64,000 nucleotides of DNA from Carnegiea gigantea (taxonomy: Eukaryota; Streptophyta; Magnoliopsida; Caryophyllales; Cactaceae). Every line of letters starts with the position of its first letter. The stretch's first letter is position 1. Below are positions 11,104 to 24,530 of the stretch, piece after piece. Location of the stretch: assembly GCA_029747015.1 (NCBI GenBank), contig JAKOGI010002983.1, positions 1-64,000 on the forward strand, read 5' to 3'. The position numbers and the translations under genes were made by a program. Below the pieces are notes generated by a model. The model was not told where the DNA came from, made no database searches, and saw only the letters and a program-made list of their open reading frames with translations.

Positions 11104-14100
11104 TGTAATGCCTCCAAATTGCTAATTATTTGATTCATAGATAACCGCAACAGAAGACTTAATGATAGAAGGCGCTACCGCCGTCCTGATAAGGAGAAGG
11201 CTCACTGAAACTATTTAATCTTGCTACTCATATTCAATTCACAATATCTATTAAAATGAAACACTCTAAGATCAAAGTCCTAGTTCAACTTCAATACAAT
11301 CAATTTAATCATACCATGTACTAACTTGCACTTCACACTATACAAGTATATTGAATATAGACCCAACTTGACCTTGAGGTCGATCCCAACATTCATGCTA
11401 TGTTGAATAAACTATGAGCATCTGATGATTTCCAAAAGGGCTTGCTAAATGGAGAAACATGTGATGCTTTATCACCTCAAATAAAAAACATAAAAACAAT
11501 TCGAAAATGTGAGGAAAAACTCAGTACATGCATTCCTGTATTGTAAAATGAGCATAGAAACACTGTTGATGGGTAGCTGCCTTTGCAATTTGTTTAGTTC
11601 ACAATAACAATGAAAATGAAAGTAATATGAAACTGAATTGCTCATTATTATCTAGATGTGAACCCCTTTCAATGATATGATCTATACATGGGTGTACACC
11701 TGCCAATCTGATTAAGAGTTAGCCTGAAGTCGCACGGGTAAGTGATGGGCTAACGCCCTATAGATGATAACTGATGGGGTCACAAGTTAAATGGCAAATC
11801 GCTATATAAACTGATTCATTGGTAAACTCATTAAGAGTTGTGCTTGACAAACATGTTCTACTTTGTGAAGATGAAGGCAACGGATGTACCTTGAGTCTTT
11901 AAAAATATCATCTGATTTGATAAATATGTTCTGACTTGATAAAACTTTTGCATAATGAGAAACAATAACTAGGCCTCTGTTTCATAAATGTCATTGTAAG
12001 TATGTATAGTCAGCAAATGATCCTTACTCACATAATTGAGTAAGTAAAAGTATGTGAAATAGAAATTGAGTAATTAAATGGTGTACATAACTTGGATATT
12101 TCAATATAACTTTAAAATTGAATTAATAAAAGTAATTAAGTCCGGTATAAAGTAAATGAAAGTAAAATAGACCACAATGAGATAAATGTGATTACAAAAA
12201 AAAAGGCCTTGATGGTGACAAATGAGGGAGTGGTTGCGGCCTTTTCTGAGTAGGTTGTTGATACGAGTTTAAGGCTCGCTGATGTATAGTATGGTTCAAG
12301 ATAATAGTGAGTACACTAGATTGACTTGAAAAATACATTTGATACATTCTGAATTGAGTAAGTAATAAAGGTTTGAGGTCAAGAGAGATATATCTTGGTT
12401 TAAAATAGCATAAACTGTAATAACTTGGTATGATAAATATGGTTTTTCAGTCAAAAATTCTCTACACTCCCATAATTCATCCATAAATCAATTAAATATA
12501 GAATTCCACCCTAAATGAATCATTGAACTCAATAGAAGCTACTAAACTCACTAGACTTGGTGTTTTCTTTGTAAAATCTATAATTGCTTCAAAGCTCATA
12601 ACCAAGCTCCCAAATTGCATACTTGTCCTCTTCTTTCTCATTAATCAAGCTAAAAGCTCCATGAAAGTTCATGAATATTCATTTCCCCTTTAAATGACCT
12701 TATTTCGCCCAAAATCCACAAAATGAGTACATGATTAATCTCACTCAACCTTTTTTATTGCTCTTTACACAATTACTTAAAATGCTTCCAAAAATCACCA
12801 AACTCAAAATATTCAACCAAAATTAATGAAATCTTATAGGAAATTTGAAAATAATATGGACAATCTACAATACAATTTTTAAATTTTTTCTCCAAGTATA
12901 TGCTGTACAGAAATTGCAATAACAGCCAAATTTGCACCAAAGTAGGTCAGTTCATTTTAAAAATGCATAACTTTCACCCTTGAACTCAAATGGAGACCTA
13001 AAACCTCAATATGGAAAGTATAAGAAGTCTTGAAAAACTTTCATTTACAACACAAAATATGATTTCCACAATAGAGTTTCCAAACTGAGGCTGGAACACA
13101 AGTGTGTCAGTTTTGATTGAACCTGCACAGTTCTAGTAAAACAGCCACAACTTTGTCCACAGAAGTCGGATTAAGGCGATTCAAAAGGCATTTGAAAGCT
13201 AACACATGGACCTATCTATCTACCAAAAATATAATTTTTCAGTGGGTCAATCATTACCAGTTTAATCCCAAAATTATGCCCCATTTTCTGAAATTTTCAG
13301 CCTCACTGTTTTAGCTTTTCCCCCTCTTTTTACACAAATCCTCAACTTAAACCATTCCTTAAAAGCATGTAAATAAGCTTTGGTCCATTCCAACATCATA
13401 CAAAATCACTACACTCAATTTTACTTCATAATCACATCCAATAAAGATTAATTTTCAATCAAATACATACATAAACCAAACTTAATGCTAATTTAATCCA
13501 AACCATACATTACTTGCCAAAACCTTAGTTTATGATCAACTTGGACTCACTCCAACTCATTTCAAATCACCCAAACATCATCATAAACACCAATAGGTTA
13601 GAAGATGACCAAATCGAAAATAAAACAATCAAAATCCAACACTTTAACATTAAGCTTGCATGAACATGATTACCCTTAAACCCTAGCATGCTCCAAGCTT
13701 ATTTCAATCAATAAAAATATCAAAATAAGCCTTGATTCTATCAATCCAACATGATCAACAACCATAAATAGCAAAATAAGAATCAAAACTAAAAATCCAA
13801 AGAGACAAGTTTAGGGTTACTCACTTTAAACTTGAAGAAAAGTAGAGATGGAGGAGATATTTGATGGTTTGAGGATGGATGATAGTGGCTAGAGGTGCTA
13901 GGGTGTTGGGGGAGGTCGGAGGTGGCCAGAAGCTGGCCAAAAACTGGCCGAAACTAGTCGGAACAATGGCTAGGGTGGTGCTGCCTGCTGCTGGCCGTGT
14001 GAAGAAGAGAAAAAAGAAGAGAGTTTGCTTCTTTTTTTGTGTGTGAAATTTTGATGATTATCTAGTGTGAGGGTATAATTACATATGTGGCTGAGAAATG

Positions 14101-14623
14101 AGACCAAAAAGTGGCTTTTTGCTAATCAAAATTTGGTGCTAAAATGAGCAATTAGTGAATAACAATGTTAGCAAAGTGTTAGGCTTTTATTTTGAGTCCA
14201 ACAAGCTAAGTTCGGCCTTGAAAAATTATTTGAAATGTTGGGAAAATTTTGTATTGCTCGGGAAAGTTTACCAAAGGTAAGAAAATAATTAGTCAATAAA
14301 TTATACTTACCGAGGCATAATATCGATTCACCCAATATTTAATCAATCAACAAAACTTGAATTAACAATCAATAATACTTGAATTGCAAAGTGGGATCCA
14401 AATGAAATATCCCCCAACTGGGATGATTAAATACGATAAATGAAAGTGAAAAATTTAAATGACATAAGATAATTCGGTAAATATATAAATTGAGTATAAT
14501 TGAATTAACAAATATGATTTGATTAAACAAATAACCATGATTAATTAAATAAATAAACATGATTAATTAAATAAATAAATATGATTTAAATAAATAGATA
14601 TGGGTTAGGGTCAGGTTATTATA
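11104..14623 (-). repeat. 3' LTR of the pol-less element
   Basis: It begins TGTAATGCCTCCAAATTGC on the plus strand and ends GGGTCAGGTTATTATA. It aligns along its whole length with 17326-20765. Relative to that copy it has a segment at about 12195-12265 (GGCCTTGATGG region) that is absent there. No gene is present. Confidence 0.9.
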
Positions 14624-14640
14624 GTCTTCCCCCCTTTAAA
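14624..14640 (-). promoter_or_regulatory. Polypurine tract of the pol-less element
   Basis: Minus strand TTTAAAGGGGGGAAGAC directly abuts the 3' LTR, in the place and form expected for plus-strand priming. Confidence 0.8.
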
Positions 14641-17308
14641 GAATTTCGTCCTCAAAACTTATAATTTTTGACCATGAATGCTATGCCACCTCAAGTATGG
14701 ATAGTTGGTTTTCACTGTTTCCTTCCAAAAAGGTATGATTGCTGCTTAATCCTGTAGTTGAGTATCTAGTTCCTCAGTGACTTCACTGACTTGATTACTT
14801 TGGTTCAAAATTGATATTATCATCAAAAGAAAAACTTGTTATTGCAAAGAAGGTACTCTACTCTACTGGATCTCTATCTTGACCACTAAGAAGTATGGAA
14901 ACCATTGCATTTCTTAATAACTACCCTAATACTGACTCATAAAGCCCAACGTAACAAGGACTCAATTATATCTGATGTCAAGTCTCTTGGCACCCTTGAC
15001 TAAAGAAGCCCTTTGGAATACTTTATATCTCATCTGAACTTTGATTGTCTCCTTTTTTGGTCAAAATGATCATATAACTCTTGTGTAGTTCTTGCGTCAC
15101 CTTAGAATGTACTTATACTGTCTCATTATTTTCGATGCTTCTTCTAGCTTACTCTAATACTGATAGACATTGTTTGAGATTATGTCCTTATCAAAAAGTC
15201 CTCATCTGATGTTCTTAATGCACCATATGATCCTCCCCCATCAGAATAGTCTAAGATCTACTCTAAATAGGGCTTTTCTCCCCTTGGCCCATAGAAACAC
15301 ACGTTTAGTTAATCCTCATCTCACAAGCTAACCTTAAGATCCTTACCATTCATCTTAGTCCTGTAAGTACACAGTCAGTTCACCCTCATAATGATACCAA
15401 ATCTGCCAATCAAACTAGATTGGATGTCTAGTAAATATGGTTCTAGCAATACTACTAGAGGCATATGTATAAAAGATAAACATTCAACTACCTACGGGTC
15501 TCAGTACATTGAAATGACCAGGGAAAGATCTAAAGTGTAGAGAGATGTAATGACACAATGAACTCTTACAATGATATTTCTTTATTGGTTATAAAGGACC
15601 GACATGTAAGCTGAGTGAATGAAGGGACAAAGATTCGTAATGAAAGAGGTAAGGCATATATATGACCTACATATACAAGACAGGCAGTTTATTCATGATG
15701 GTCATGATAGTAAAGTAAATGAACGATGTTATGACGTTGAGAGGGAGTATTAAGTACTGAAGGTGAAGAAATATAACAGATTACCAAAGCGGCTTTTGAA
15801 AAGTCATACGGTATCCATATATGAGTAAAATAACGAAGAAAAGGGTCAACACTGCCAGAAGAAAAATTTTATTCATCTGGTGTTTGAAAGGACAAGACGT
15901 CAAGATAAAGGAGTCAGTCTTATGACTGAACATGATGACATCCATCAATAACACATTTTGCAGTAAATGGAAGTCTTGGGTAGGCATATAAACTTCGAAA
16001 CTACTGGCAGATGGAAATAGCACAAATCGTTGTTTATCATTAATAAGATATGCTGTACTAGTAAAGAAAGGATTTCTAAAATAATTTGAGTAACGACATG
16101 CAGTCACGACCATAGAATAGTATGCCATCATGACGTTACGATGCTATAAAAACACGAACAATATGGATCCATTTAATTGCTGAAAGGGTGCTCAATGGCT
16201 GGGTCTAAAGCAACCAAAGGCTGTGCAAGCAATAAATGAATAGTGCTCAAATAGAAGTAAGGAGTTAAAGTAGGTGACAGTAAAAATATGAACATAGTGA
16301 TGACTAAACAGCAAGTAGAATGGGTTAAATATGCTTAGAAAGAATTGTAAATCACACAGTAACGCACACTGGGGGTCATTATAGGCTCCGTTATGGAAAT
16401 AGAGAATTAAACGATTATGATATTCAGGGTTTGAATTGCCTGTAAGAAAGGTTACTCATATGTGTTTAAAGGACTCCCCAAAGGCCACATATAAGATTTT
16501 TCATAAACACTCCATTATAAATCAAAAGAGTGTGAGTGACAAAGAAATGATATCTCTGAACAATTCAAGGTAACTAGAGCAGAAATAAGTCAATGACAAG
16601 AAGTAATGGGAGCATTGCTGATGTAAGGTTCTAATGTCAAGAATGATAGCTTAATCTTACTCGTACCACCCATAAAGTGCCAAGTAGCACAGCGCAAGCT
16701 ACTGAACTACCATCGCAGGATTTCCTACAGTAATTCCATCTTATACTGATTTAACCCAAAGATATACCAAGTTGCAAATGTCATTCCCGCAATAGGTTTT
16801 AAACATCACTATACTTAATATCATGTATGTTAATATACCTTAATGAAACTCTCAAATTCTAGAGCAAAACGGACAGAGTTCTGCCTAAAAACTGGCTAGA
16901 AACCAGGCTTAAAGCCTTACAATGGATACCTGAAATGGAGAAAAATACTTCAATAGCTCAACGGCCGCACGCCGGAGTTCATAACTCAACGGGTCACACA
17001 CCCGAAGTTCACAATTGCAAAAATTTAAATAAATGAGAGAAATGAAACATACAATACAACTCTCAGATAAATGAGAGCATGCCGTACTAGCAGGTCACCC
17101 AAATGGTTCCACACTCCACTCTACTAATGCTCGAATCTCAAGATATTACCAAATGATTGTGTCACCCAAATGGAAATAGTTTCTCCATATATGCCCATAC
17201 ATATGAACTGATAGTCAGTAGCTCATTAGACTAGTCCAACATAACTCATACACACTATGATAGCTAACTCATAAACACTTGATAGCTCACAGTGGCCCTT
17301 AAAATCTT

Positions 17309-17321
17309 GGCTTTGATACCA
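17309..17321 (-). promoter_or_regulatory. Primer-binding site (initiator Met tRNA) of the pol-less element
   Basis: Minus strand TGGTATCAAAGCC, four bases after the LTR end; one mismatch from the usual TGGTATCAGAGCC. Confidence 0.8.
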
Positions 17322-17325
17322 ACTC

Positions 17326-20300
17326 TATAACGCCCCCAAATTGCTAATTACTTATAGTTAACCCCAATAGAAGACTTAATGATGGAAGGCGCTATCGCTG
17401 TCCTGATAAGAACAAGGCTTACTGAAACTATTTAATCTTGCAACTCATTTTCAAATCACAATATCTATTAAACTGAAACACTTCAAAACCACAGGCCTAT
17501 TTCAACTTCAATACAATCGACTTAATCATACCATATGCTCACTCGCACTCCACACTACACCAGTATATTGAATATAGACCCAACTTGACCCTGACATCGA
17601 GCCCAACATTCATGCTATGCTGAATCAACTGTGAGCATATGATGATTTCCAAAAGGGCTTGCTAAATGGAGAAACACGTGATACTTCATCACCTAAAATG
17701 GAAGACATAAAAACAATTCGAAAATGTGAGCAAAAACTCAGTATATGCATTCCTGTATTGTAAAATGAGCATAGAAACATTGTTAATGGGTAGCTGCCTT
17801 TGCAATTTATTTAGTTCACAATAACAATGAAAATAAAAGTAATATGAAACTGAATTGCTCATTATTATCTGGATGTGAACCCCTTTCAATGATATGATCT
17901 ATACATAGGCGTACACCTGCCAATCCGATTAAGAGTTGGCCTGAAGTTGCGCGGGTAAGTGATGGGCTAACGCCCTATAGATGATAACTGACGGGGTCAC
18001 AAGTTAAATGGCAAATCGCTGTATAAACTGATTCATTGGTAGACTCATTAAGAGTTGTGCTTGACAAACATGTTTTGCTTTGTGAAGATGAAGGCAACGG
18101 ATGTATCTTGAGTCTTTAAAAATGTCATCTGACTTGATAAATATGTTTTTACTTGATAACACTTATGCATAATGGGAAACGATAACTAGGCCTTGACTCT
18201 GTTTCATAAATGTCATTGTAGGCATGTGTAGTCAGCAAATGATCCTTACTCATATAATTGAGTAAGTAAAAGTATGTGTAATAGAAATTGAGTAATTAAA
18301 TGGTATACATAACTTGGGTATTTCAATATAACTTTAAAACTGAATTAATAAAAGTAATTAAATCTGATATAAATAAATAAAAGTAAAATAGACCACAATG
18401 AGATAAATGCTGATACGAGTTTAAGGCTCGCTGACACGAGTTTAAGGCTCGCTGATGTATAGCTTGGATCAAGATAACAGCGAGTACATTAGAGTGGCTT
18501 GATAAATACATTTGATACATTCTGAATTGAGTAAGTAATAAAGGTTTGAGACCAAGAGAGATATATCTTGGTTCAAAATAGCATAAACTGCAATAACTTG
18601 ATTTAATAAATATGGTTTTTGAGTCAGAAATTCTGCCAACATCCCTCAATTCATTCATAAATCTATTAGGTATGGAATTCCACCCCAAAGAACTCAATAG
18701 AAGCTATTAAGCTCACTAAACTTGGTATTTTCATTGTAAAATCCATAATTGATTCAAAGCTCATAAACAAGCTTCCAAATTATATACTTATCTTCTTCTT
18801 TCTCATTAATCAAGCTAAAAGCTCCTTGAATATTCATTTCCCCCTTAAATGACCTTACTTGGCCTAAAATACACAAAATGAGTGCATGATTAATCTCACT
18901 CAATCTTTATTATTGCTCTTTACACAATTACTCAAAATGCTTCCAAAAATCACTAAACTCAAAATACTCAACCAAAATTCATAAAATCTTATGAAAAATT
19001 AGAAAATAATATGGACAATCTACAGTACAATTTTTAGAATTTCCCTCCAAGTATGCGCTGCATAGAAAGGGCAATAACAGCCTAATTTGCACCAAAGCAG
19101 GCCGGTTCACTTCAAAACTGCATAACTTTCACCCTTGACCTCAAATGGAGACCTAAAACCCCAATATGGAAAGCATGAGAAGTCCCGAAAAGCTTTTTCT
19201 CGCAACACAAAACATGATTTCTACAATAGGGTTCCCAAAATGGGGTTAGAACATAAGTGTGTCAGTTTTGATTGAACCTATACAGTTCTAGCAAAACAGC
19301 CATAACTTTGTCCATAGAACTCGGATTAAGGCGATTCAAAAGGCATTTGAAAGCTAACACATGGACCTATCTATCCACTAAAATATAATTTTTTAATGGG
19401 CCGATCATTACCGGTTTAATCCCAAAATTATGCCTTATTTTCTGAAATTTCCAGCCTCATTGTTTTAGCTTTTCCCCATCTTTTCACACAAATCCTCAAC
19501 TTAAACCATTCCTTAAAAGCATGTAAACAAGCTTTGGTCCATCCCAACATTATGCAAAACAACCACACTCAATTTTACTTCATAATCAAATTCAATAAGG
19601 ATCATTTTTCAATCAAATAAACACACAAACCAAGCTTAATGCTAATTTAATCCAAACCATACATTACTTGCCAAAACCTTAGTTTATAGCCAACTTGGAC
19701 TCACTCCAACTCATTTCAAATCACCAAAACATCATCATAAACACCAATAAGTTAGAAGATGACCAAATCAAAAATAAAATAATCAAAATCCAACACTTTA
19801 ATATTAAGCTTGCATGAACATGATTACCCTTAAAACCTAGCATGCTCCAAGCTTATTTCAATCAATAAAAACATCAAAATAACCCTTGATTCTATCAATC
19901 CAACATGATCAACAACCATAAATAGCAAAACAAGAATCAAAACCAAAAATCCAAAGGGACAAGTTTAGGATTACTCACTGTGAACTTGAAGAAAAGTAGA
20001 GATGAAAGAGATATTTGATGGTTTGAGGATGGATGATGGTGGCTAGAGGTGCTAGGGTGTTGGGGGAGGCCAGAGGTGGCCAGAAGCTGGCCGGAATTGG
20101 CCGGAATAGTGGCTAGGGTGGTGTTGCCTGCTGCTGGCCGTGTGAAAAAGAGAAAAAAGAAGAGAGTTTGCTTCTTTTTTTGTGTGTGAAATTTTGATGA
20201 TTATATAGTGTGAGGGTATAATTATATGTGGCTGAGAAATGAGACCAAAAAGTGGCTTTTTACTAATCAAAATTAGGTGTTAAAATGAGCAATTAGTGAA

Positions 20301-20765
20301 ATAACAAAGTTAGCAAGGTTTTGAGCTTTTGTTTTGGGCCCAACAAGCTAAGTTCAGGCCTGAAAAATTATTTGAAGTGTGTGGGAAAATTTTGTATTGC
20401 TCGGGATTAAAGTTTACAGAGGGTAAGAAAATAATTAGTCACTAAATTATACTTACTGAGGCCTAATATCGATTCACCTGATATTTAATCAATTAACGAA
20501 ATTTGAATTAACAATCAATGATACCTGAGTTGTAAAGTGGGACCCAAATGAAAAATCCCACAATCGGGATGATTAGATACGATAAATAATAGTGGAAAAT
20601 TTAAATGACATAAGATAATTCGGTAAATATATAAATTGAGTGTAATTGAATTAATAAACATGATTTGGTTAAACAAATAACCATGATTAATTGAATAAAT
20701 AAACATGATTAATTAAATAAATATGATTTAAATAAATAAATATGGGTTAGGGTCAGGTTATCACA
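17326..20765 (-). repeat. 5' LTR of the pol-less element
   Basis: Full-length partner of 11104-14623. Around 18412-18460 it contains a tandem duplication of ACGAGTTTAAGGCTCGCTGA where the other LTR has a single copy. The outer end TATCACA touches the GGGGA target duplication. No gene is present. Confidence 0.9.
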
Positions 20766-21092
20766 GGGGATCCCCAGTATGAATTTACCATCCTACCCCT
20801 TGCTACAAGGACTATAGATACTCGCCTATCCACCTCGAGAAGAAGATTCGGACGCTGACATATTGGACTTTGACAGAATTGACTTGACTGTCTCTTTATT
20901 TCATTTATATTTGTTGGACCCTCCTTTGACTTGACCATTGGAGAGGTGTTCCTCGGACTACAACCCGGGGTGCCTTTTTTGCAGGTTCGACCGAGGAAAG
21001 GAGCTCATCAGCTGATCCTCACATGACATCTCATAAGCCCGAGCTCTTACCCCATGTCATCTTTAACAAAGGTATGAGAAAGTCTTGAAATA
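20766..21092 (+). repeat. 5' LTR of the Tat-like element, right part
   Basis: 20766-20770 is the duplicated GGGGA; 20771-21092 continues the LTR and matches 34498-34807, including the GACTTGACC and GGTATGAGAAAGTC blocks. It ends TTGAAATA where the 3' LTR ends CTGAAGCA. Confidence 0.9.
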
Positions 21093-21093
21093 G

Positions 21094-21115
21094 ATTTGGC
21101 ACTGTTTCTGGGGAG
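21094..21115 (+). promoter_or_regulatory. Putative primer-binding site of the Tat-like element
   Basis: TTTGGCACTGTTTCTGGGGA follows the 5' LTR end by a couple of bases and has the TGGCRCYGT...GGGGA form seen after Tat LTRs. It is not a perfect match to a tRNA 3' end that I can name. Confidence 0.55.
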
Positions 21116-21118
21116 AGA

Positions 21119-22790
21119 TTGGTGAACGATGGAGTCAGTGACACTACACGGGCATGGGCTAGGAGAGATAAAGTGCCCATCACGGAAGCACCACTCCCTC
21201 CTAAGGTCATGGATGCCTTAGAGAGTTCTCGGGCGGACCCTAGGCCCAGCAAGAGGCCTATGTTAGAGTGGATAGCCTCAAAAACTTTATGTCCACCATG
21301 ACAGACACCAGAATGCAGTAAGACTCTGAGCAGTGAAAAAGGCGGTGGAGGCCGCAAGCTGTGCGAGGCCTCTCCCCTGTTTCGAATATGTGCCTACCGT
21401 GGGCTATAAATCCTCCCATATGAGTAACCCCGCGTCATCCCCCGCCGTAATGAGAGAGTGCAAGAGGCTCCTCGTGTTGACGGAGACCGACGGTCACGGG
21501 AAGAAAACCGCGACCATTCTATTGGGGCCAACGCATACCCTAACTTCTGCCCGGGCCATGAACGTCCAACAAAGTCAACCATTGCCTCTACACCATATAC
21601 AACGCACTTTCGACGAACCGCTTGGGGTTCGAAGAGCAAGAACAGACCATGCGGCCTCGGAGAGGGATCTCCAAACGAAGACAGACTCCCGAGCATCGTT
21701 CTGACTGTGAGCATACCCGAAGGCCCCTTCGAGATAGGCACGGCCCGCGGTCTCACCAGCATGATAAGACTCCACCCGGATCCCTGAGAGGCAGCCCTTC
21801 CCGAAGGAGTTTGTCCCTGCTAGAGGTGGAAAGGCGTCTGGAAACCCTCATCAAAGTATCCGGCACGACCCCTCGGATAGGGCCCGTCCCATTCTCCACA
21901 CCATTATGCACGGAGATTGTCAACCCTCCATAATATAGAAAGCTGAAGATGCCCACCCTGGACCTCTACGATGGCACGACTGATCTTGAGGAACATCTAG
22001 GGGTTTATACGACACAGATGTACATCCAAGACGTGGATGACGCATCACACTGCTGATATTTCCCCGCTACCTTGAAGGGAGTAGCACAATCGTGGTTTAA
22101 CAACTTGCCACCAGGAACCATTTCTTGCTTATAAGACCAGGTGGATAGGTTCGTTAGTTAGTTCATCGCCAGCCAAAAAGAGAGGCGACCCAACATACGC
22201 CAGCATACTTTATGAAACGTTTCTATAAAGAGGCGGTCCTAATCCCGAATATAGTGGACGGGGTTGCGTATACCTCCTTTCTAAATGGCTTGAAAAGTGG
22301 GCGGTTCAAGTTCTCTCTAGCCGAGCAAAAAGAGACCACTCTTCCAGAGGCACTGAGAAAAGCCGCGGACTTCATCCGCACCACTGAAATCTGCACCGAT
22401 AGTTCAGGTGCCCTAAGAAAGGCTAAAACCCCTGCAAATAGGAATCCCAGTAGAGGTGACAAGAGCCATGGCTCAGGGGATCAAAGGTCGTGCCTCGAGG
22501 TTGTTGATTTGCAGTTTACCACGGACCCTCAAAGCATCCTCATGGAAGTAAGAGATCATCCCATGCTGAAAGGGCCGCCTTCCATGACCTCGGCACCTAA
22601 ACCCCAAAATGCGCGATTGCGAGTTCCACGCGCAAAATGGACACTCGACCGCCGAATGTCGAGAGTTGAGGAAGGCTCTTCACGAGCTGGCAGATAAGGG
22701 GCAGATTGACAGATTTTTGAAGCGGGGTATGCGGTTCCTACGAAAGGAGTATAAGCATGTACGGCCCAAACCACGAGACAAAGAGTGCTC
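21119..22790 (+). pseudogene. gag of the Tat-like element
   Basis: The capsid core is readable in pieces: KMPTLDLYDGTTD near 21948, then VAQSWFNNLPPGTI near 22085 (the retrotransposon gag signature), then a helical part (22212-22400, DGVAYTSFLNGLKSGRF). A zinc-binding remnant CEFHAQNGHSTAEC follows at about 22615-22660, typical of Tat gag. Several stops and frame changes separate the pieces. Upstream (21119-21940) is Arg-rich, Pro-rich sequence without a clear domain. Confidence 0.75.
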
Positions 22791-23340
22791 CACTGAGTTA
22801 GTAGCAACTATTGCCGGCGGATATGTTGAAGGCATCACTCGGTCTATTTGGAAGGCTCAGCTTCGGGGGGCCCAGCAGGTCCTTACTGCTGAACAAGGCA
22901 GTCGTCTTATGGTCCCCACCATGGTGTTTGGTGGGGAACAAGGCCCACATTTCACATCCCCATATAACGACCAATTGGTGGTAGAAATGGAGGTGGCTAG
23001 TGCTATTATACGGAGAATCCTCATTGACACAGGGAGTTCCGTGGACATCATCACTTGGGATTGCCAGAAGAAGCTAACATATCCGGAAGGGACATCGTCC
23101 CTTTGGTCCATTCGATCTTGGGTTTTGGAGGACAAGATGTGAACCCTACAGGAGTGATTCGCCTTCCCTTATGCTTTGGAGACAAGGTAAGGGAAAAGAA
23201 TTTGGAGGTGGACTTCTTGGTTGTGGACATTACCATGGCCTATAATATCATCCTAGGGCGACCTACCCTGCACAAAGTGAAGGTGTCATCACTCTCTACC
23301 TGTTTCAGCTTCAATTTAAAGCTAATAATGGGAGTGTAGG
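22791..23340 (+). pseudogene. Aspartic protease of the Tat-like element
   Basis: The active-site motif ILIDTGSSVDII lies near 23010-23055, followed after a frame change by the C-terminal strand pair NIILGRPTLHKV near 23250-23280. Both halves of a retropepsin are present but in different frames. Confidence 0.8.
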
Positions 23341-23380
23341 CACGATGTGAGAAGACCAACACATAGCTCGGGAATGCTAC

Positions 23381-24530
23381 TTGGTGAGCATTCATCCTCT
23401 CGTGGAACGGATGAACGAGCGAGGGCCTTGCGGTCCGCAAGCGACTAGTAAGAAGCCCCGGACAGAGCTTCCCCCTATCCCTCCACCAGCTGCAGAGGTC
23501 TTGGTTATACACACCCTAGCCCTTGTCGGGTCTGATCGACCTCGCCCCGAGGCCGCAGAAAGTGTGGAACAAGTGCCGTTAGAAGACGGACGCGCCGACT
23601 GTACGGTCCAGATGGGCCGAGAAATAGAAGCCGCCACTCGCCACTCATTGATCTCACTCCTGAAGGAGTATTCGGATGTATTTGCTTTCGATCCTGCAGA
23701 AATACCTGGCATCGATCCAGCCATCATGGAGCACAGGTTAAATGTGGACCCACTTCACAAGCCAGTCATTCAGAAGAAATGACACATGGGCCCAAAGAGA
23801 GCGGCTGCAGCAACTGCAGAAGTTCATAAGTTACTAGAGGCATGATTCATTAAGGAGTGTCAGTGCCCCGAGTGGATCTTAAATGTGGTATTGGTAAAAA
23901 AACCTAACGGGACTTGAGGATGTGTATAGACTTCACTGACCTAAACAAGGCCTGCCTGAAAGATAGCTATTCCCCCCCAAGATTGATAAGCTAGTAGACG
24001 TCATGGTTGGGCATGCCTTGTTAAGTTTTATGGTTGCCTTCTCGGGATACCATCAGATTCCCCTACGTCGGGAGGATCAACAGAAGACCGCATTCATCAC
24101 CAACCGAGGCCTACACTGCTACAGGATGATGCCTTTTAGATTGAAGAGCACGGGCGCTATCTATCAGCGACTCGTGATCAAGCTGTTCGAGGCTCTCATT
24201 GGCAAGACCATGGGCGTCTACGTTAACGACATGATAGTAAAAAGCACGCTCGACGAAACACATAGCCCAGACTTACGGCAGACATTCGATGTACTTCAAG
24301 CCTTCGGGATGAAGCTTAATCCGAAGAAATGTGTATTCGGGGTATGTTCAGGCAAATTCCTCGGATTTATGATCAGCAGCTGGGAAATAAAAGCTAATCC
24401 AGACAAGATCCAGGCCATCTTGGACAGGAGGCCGCCGAGAAACATCAAAAAAGTACAGCGACTGATAGGGTGCATCGCGGCCTTGGGGCGTTTCATGTCT
24501 GGATCTGCTGATAAGTGCTAACCGTTCCTC
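23381..24530 (+). pseudogene. Reverse transcriptase of the Tat-like element
   Basis: The linker EYSDVFAFDPAEIPGIDP (about 23670-23720) leads into the RT fingers, with stops after 23780 and near 23845. The palm reads from 24003: FSGYHQIPL, TAFITNRGLHCYRMMPF, then YVNDMIVKS where active elements have YVDD; the first catalytic aspartate is Asn. Thumb motifs LNPKKCVFGV and GKFLGFM follow. It is not functional. Confidence 0.85.

Larger units (their letters stand above)
14624..17325 (-). other. Internal region of the pol-less element
   Basis: 2.7 kb without any long frame; the longest (16131-15781, 116 codons, minus) has no recognisable domain. The end at 14624-14640 is the polypurine tract on the minus strand and the end at 17309-17321 is the primer site. 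Only the cis signals of a retrotransposon are kept. Confidence 0.8.
11104..20765 (-). mobile_element. Pol-less LTR element with 3.5-kb LTRs (LARD-like, chromovirus-type signals)
   Basis: Two direct repeats, 11104-14623 (3520 bp) and 17326-20765 (3440 bp), flank 2702 bp of internal DNA. GGGGA lies at both outer edges (11099-11103, 20766-20770). On the minus strand: LTR starting TGTGATAACCTGACCC, then TGGTATCAAAGCC (iMet primer site), internal region, GAGGACGAAATTC, the purine tract AAAGGGGGGAAGAC, and the second LTR. The GAGGACGAAATTC plus G-rich tract is typical of the end of pol in Del/Tekay chromoviruses. No gag or pol frame exists inside, so it would need proteins from another element. It is the youngest member of the nest by position. 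Confidence 0.9.
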
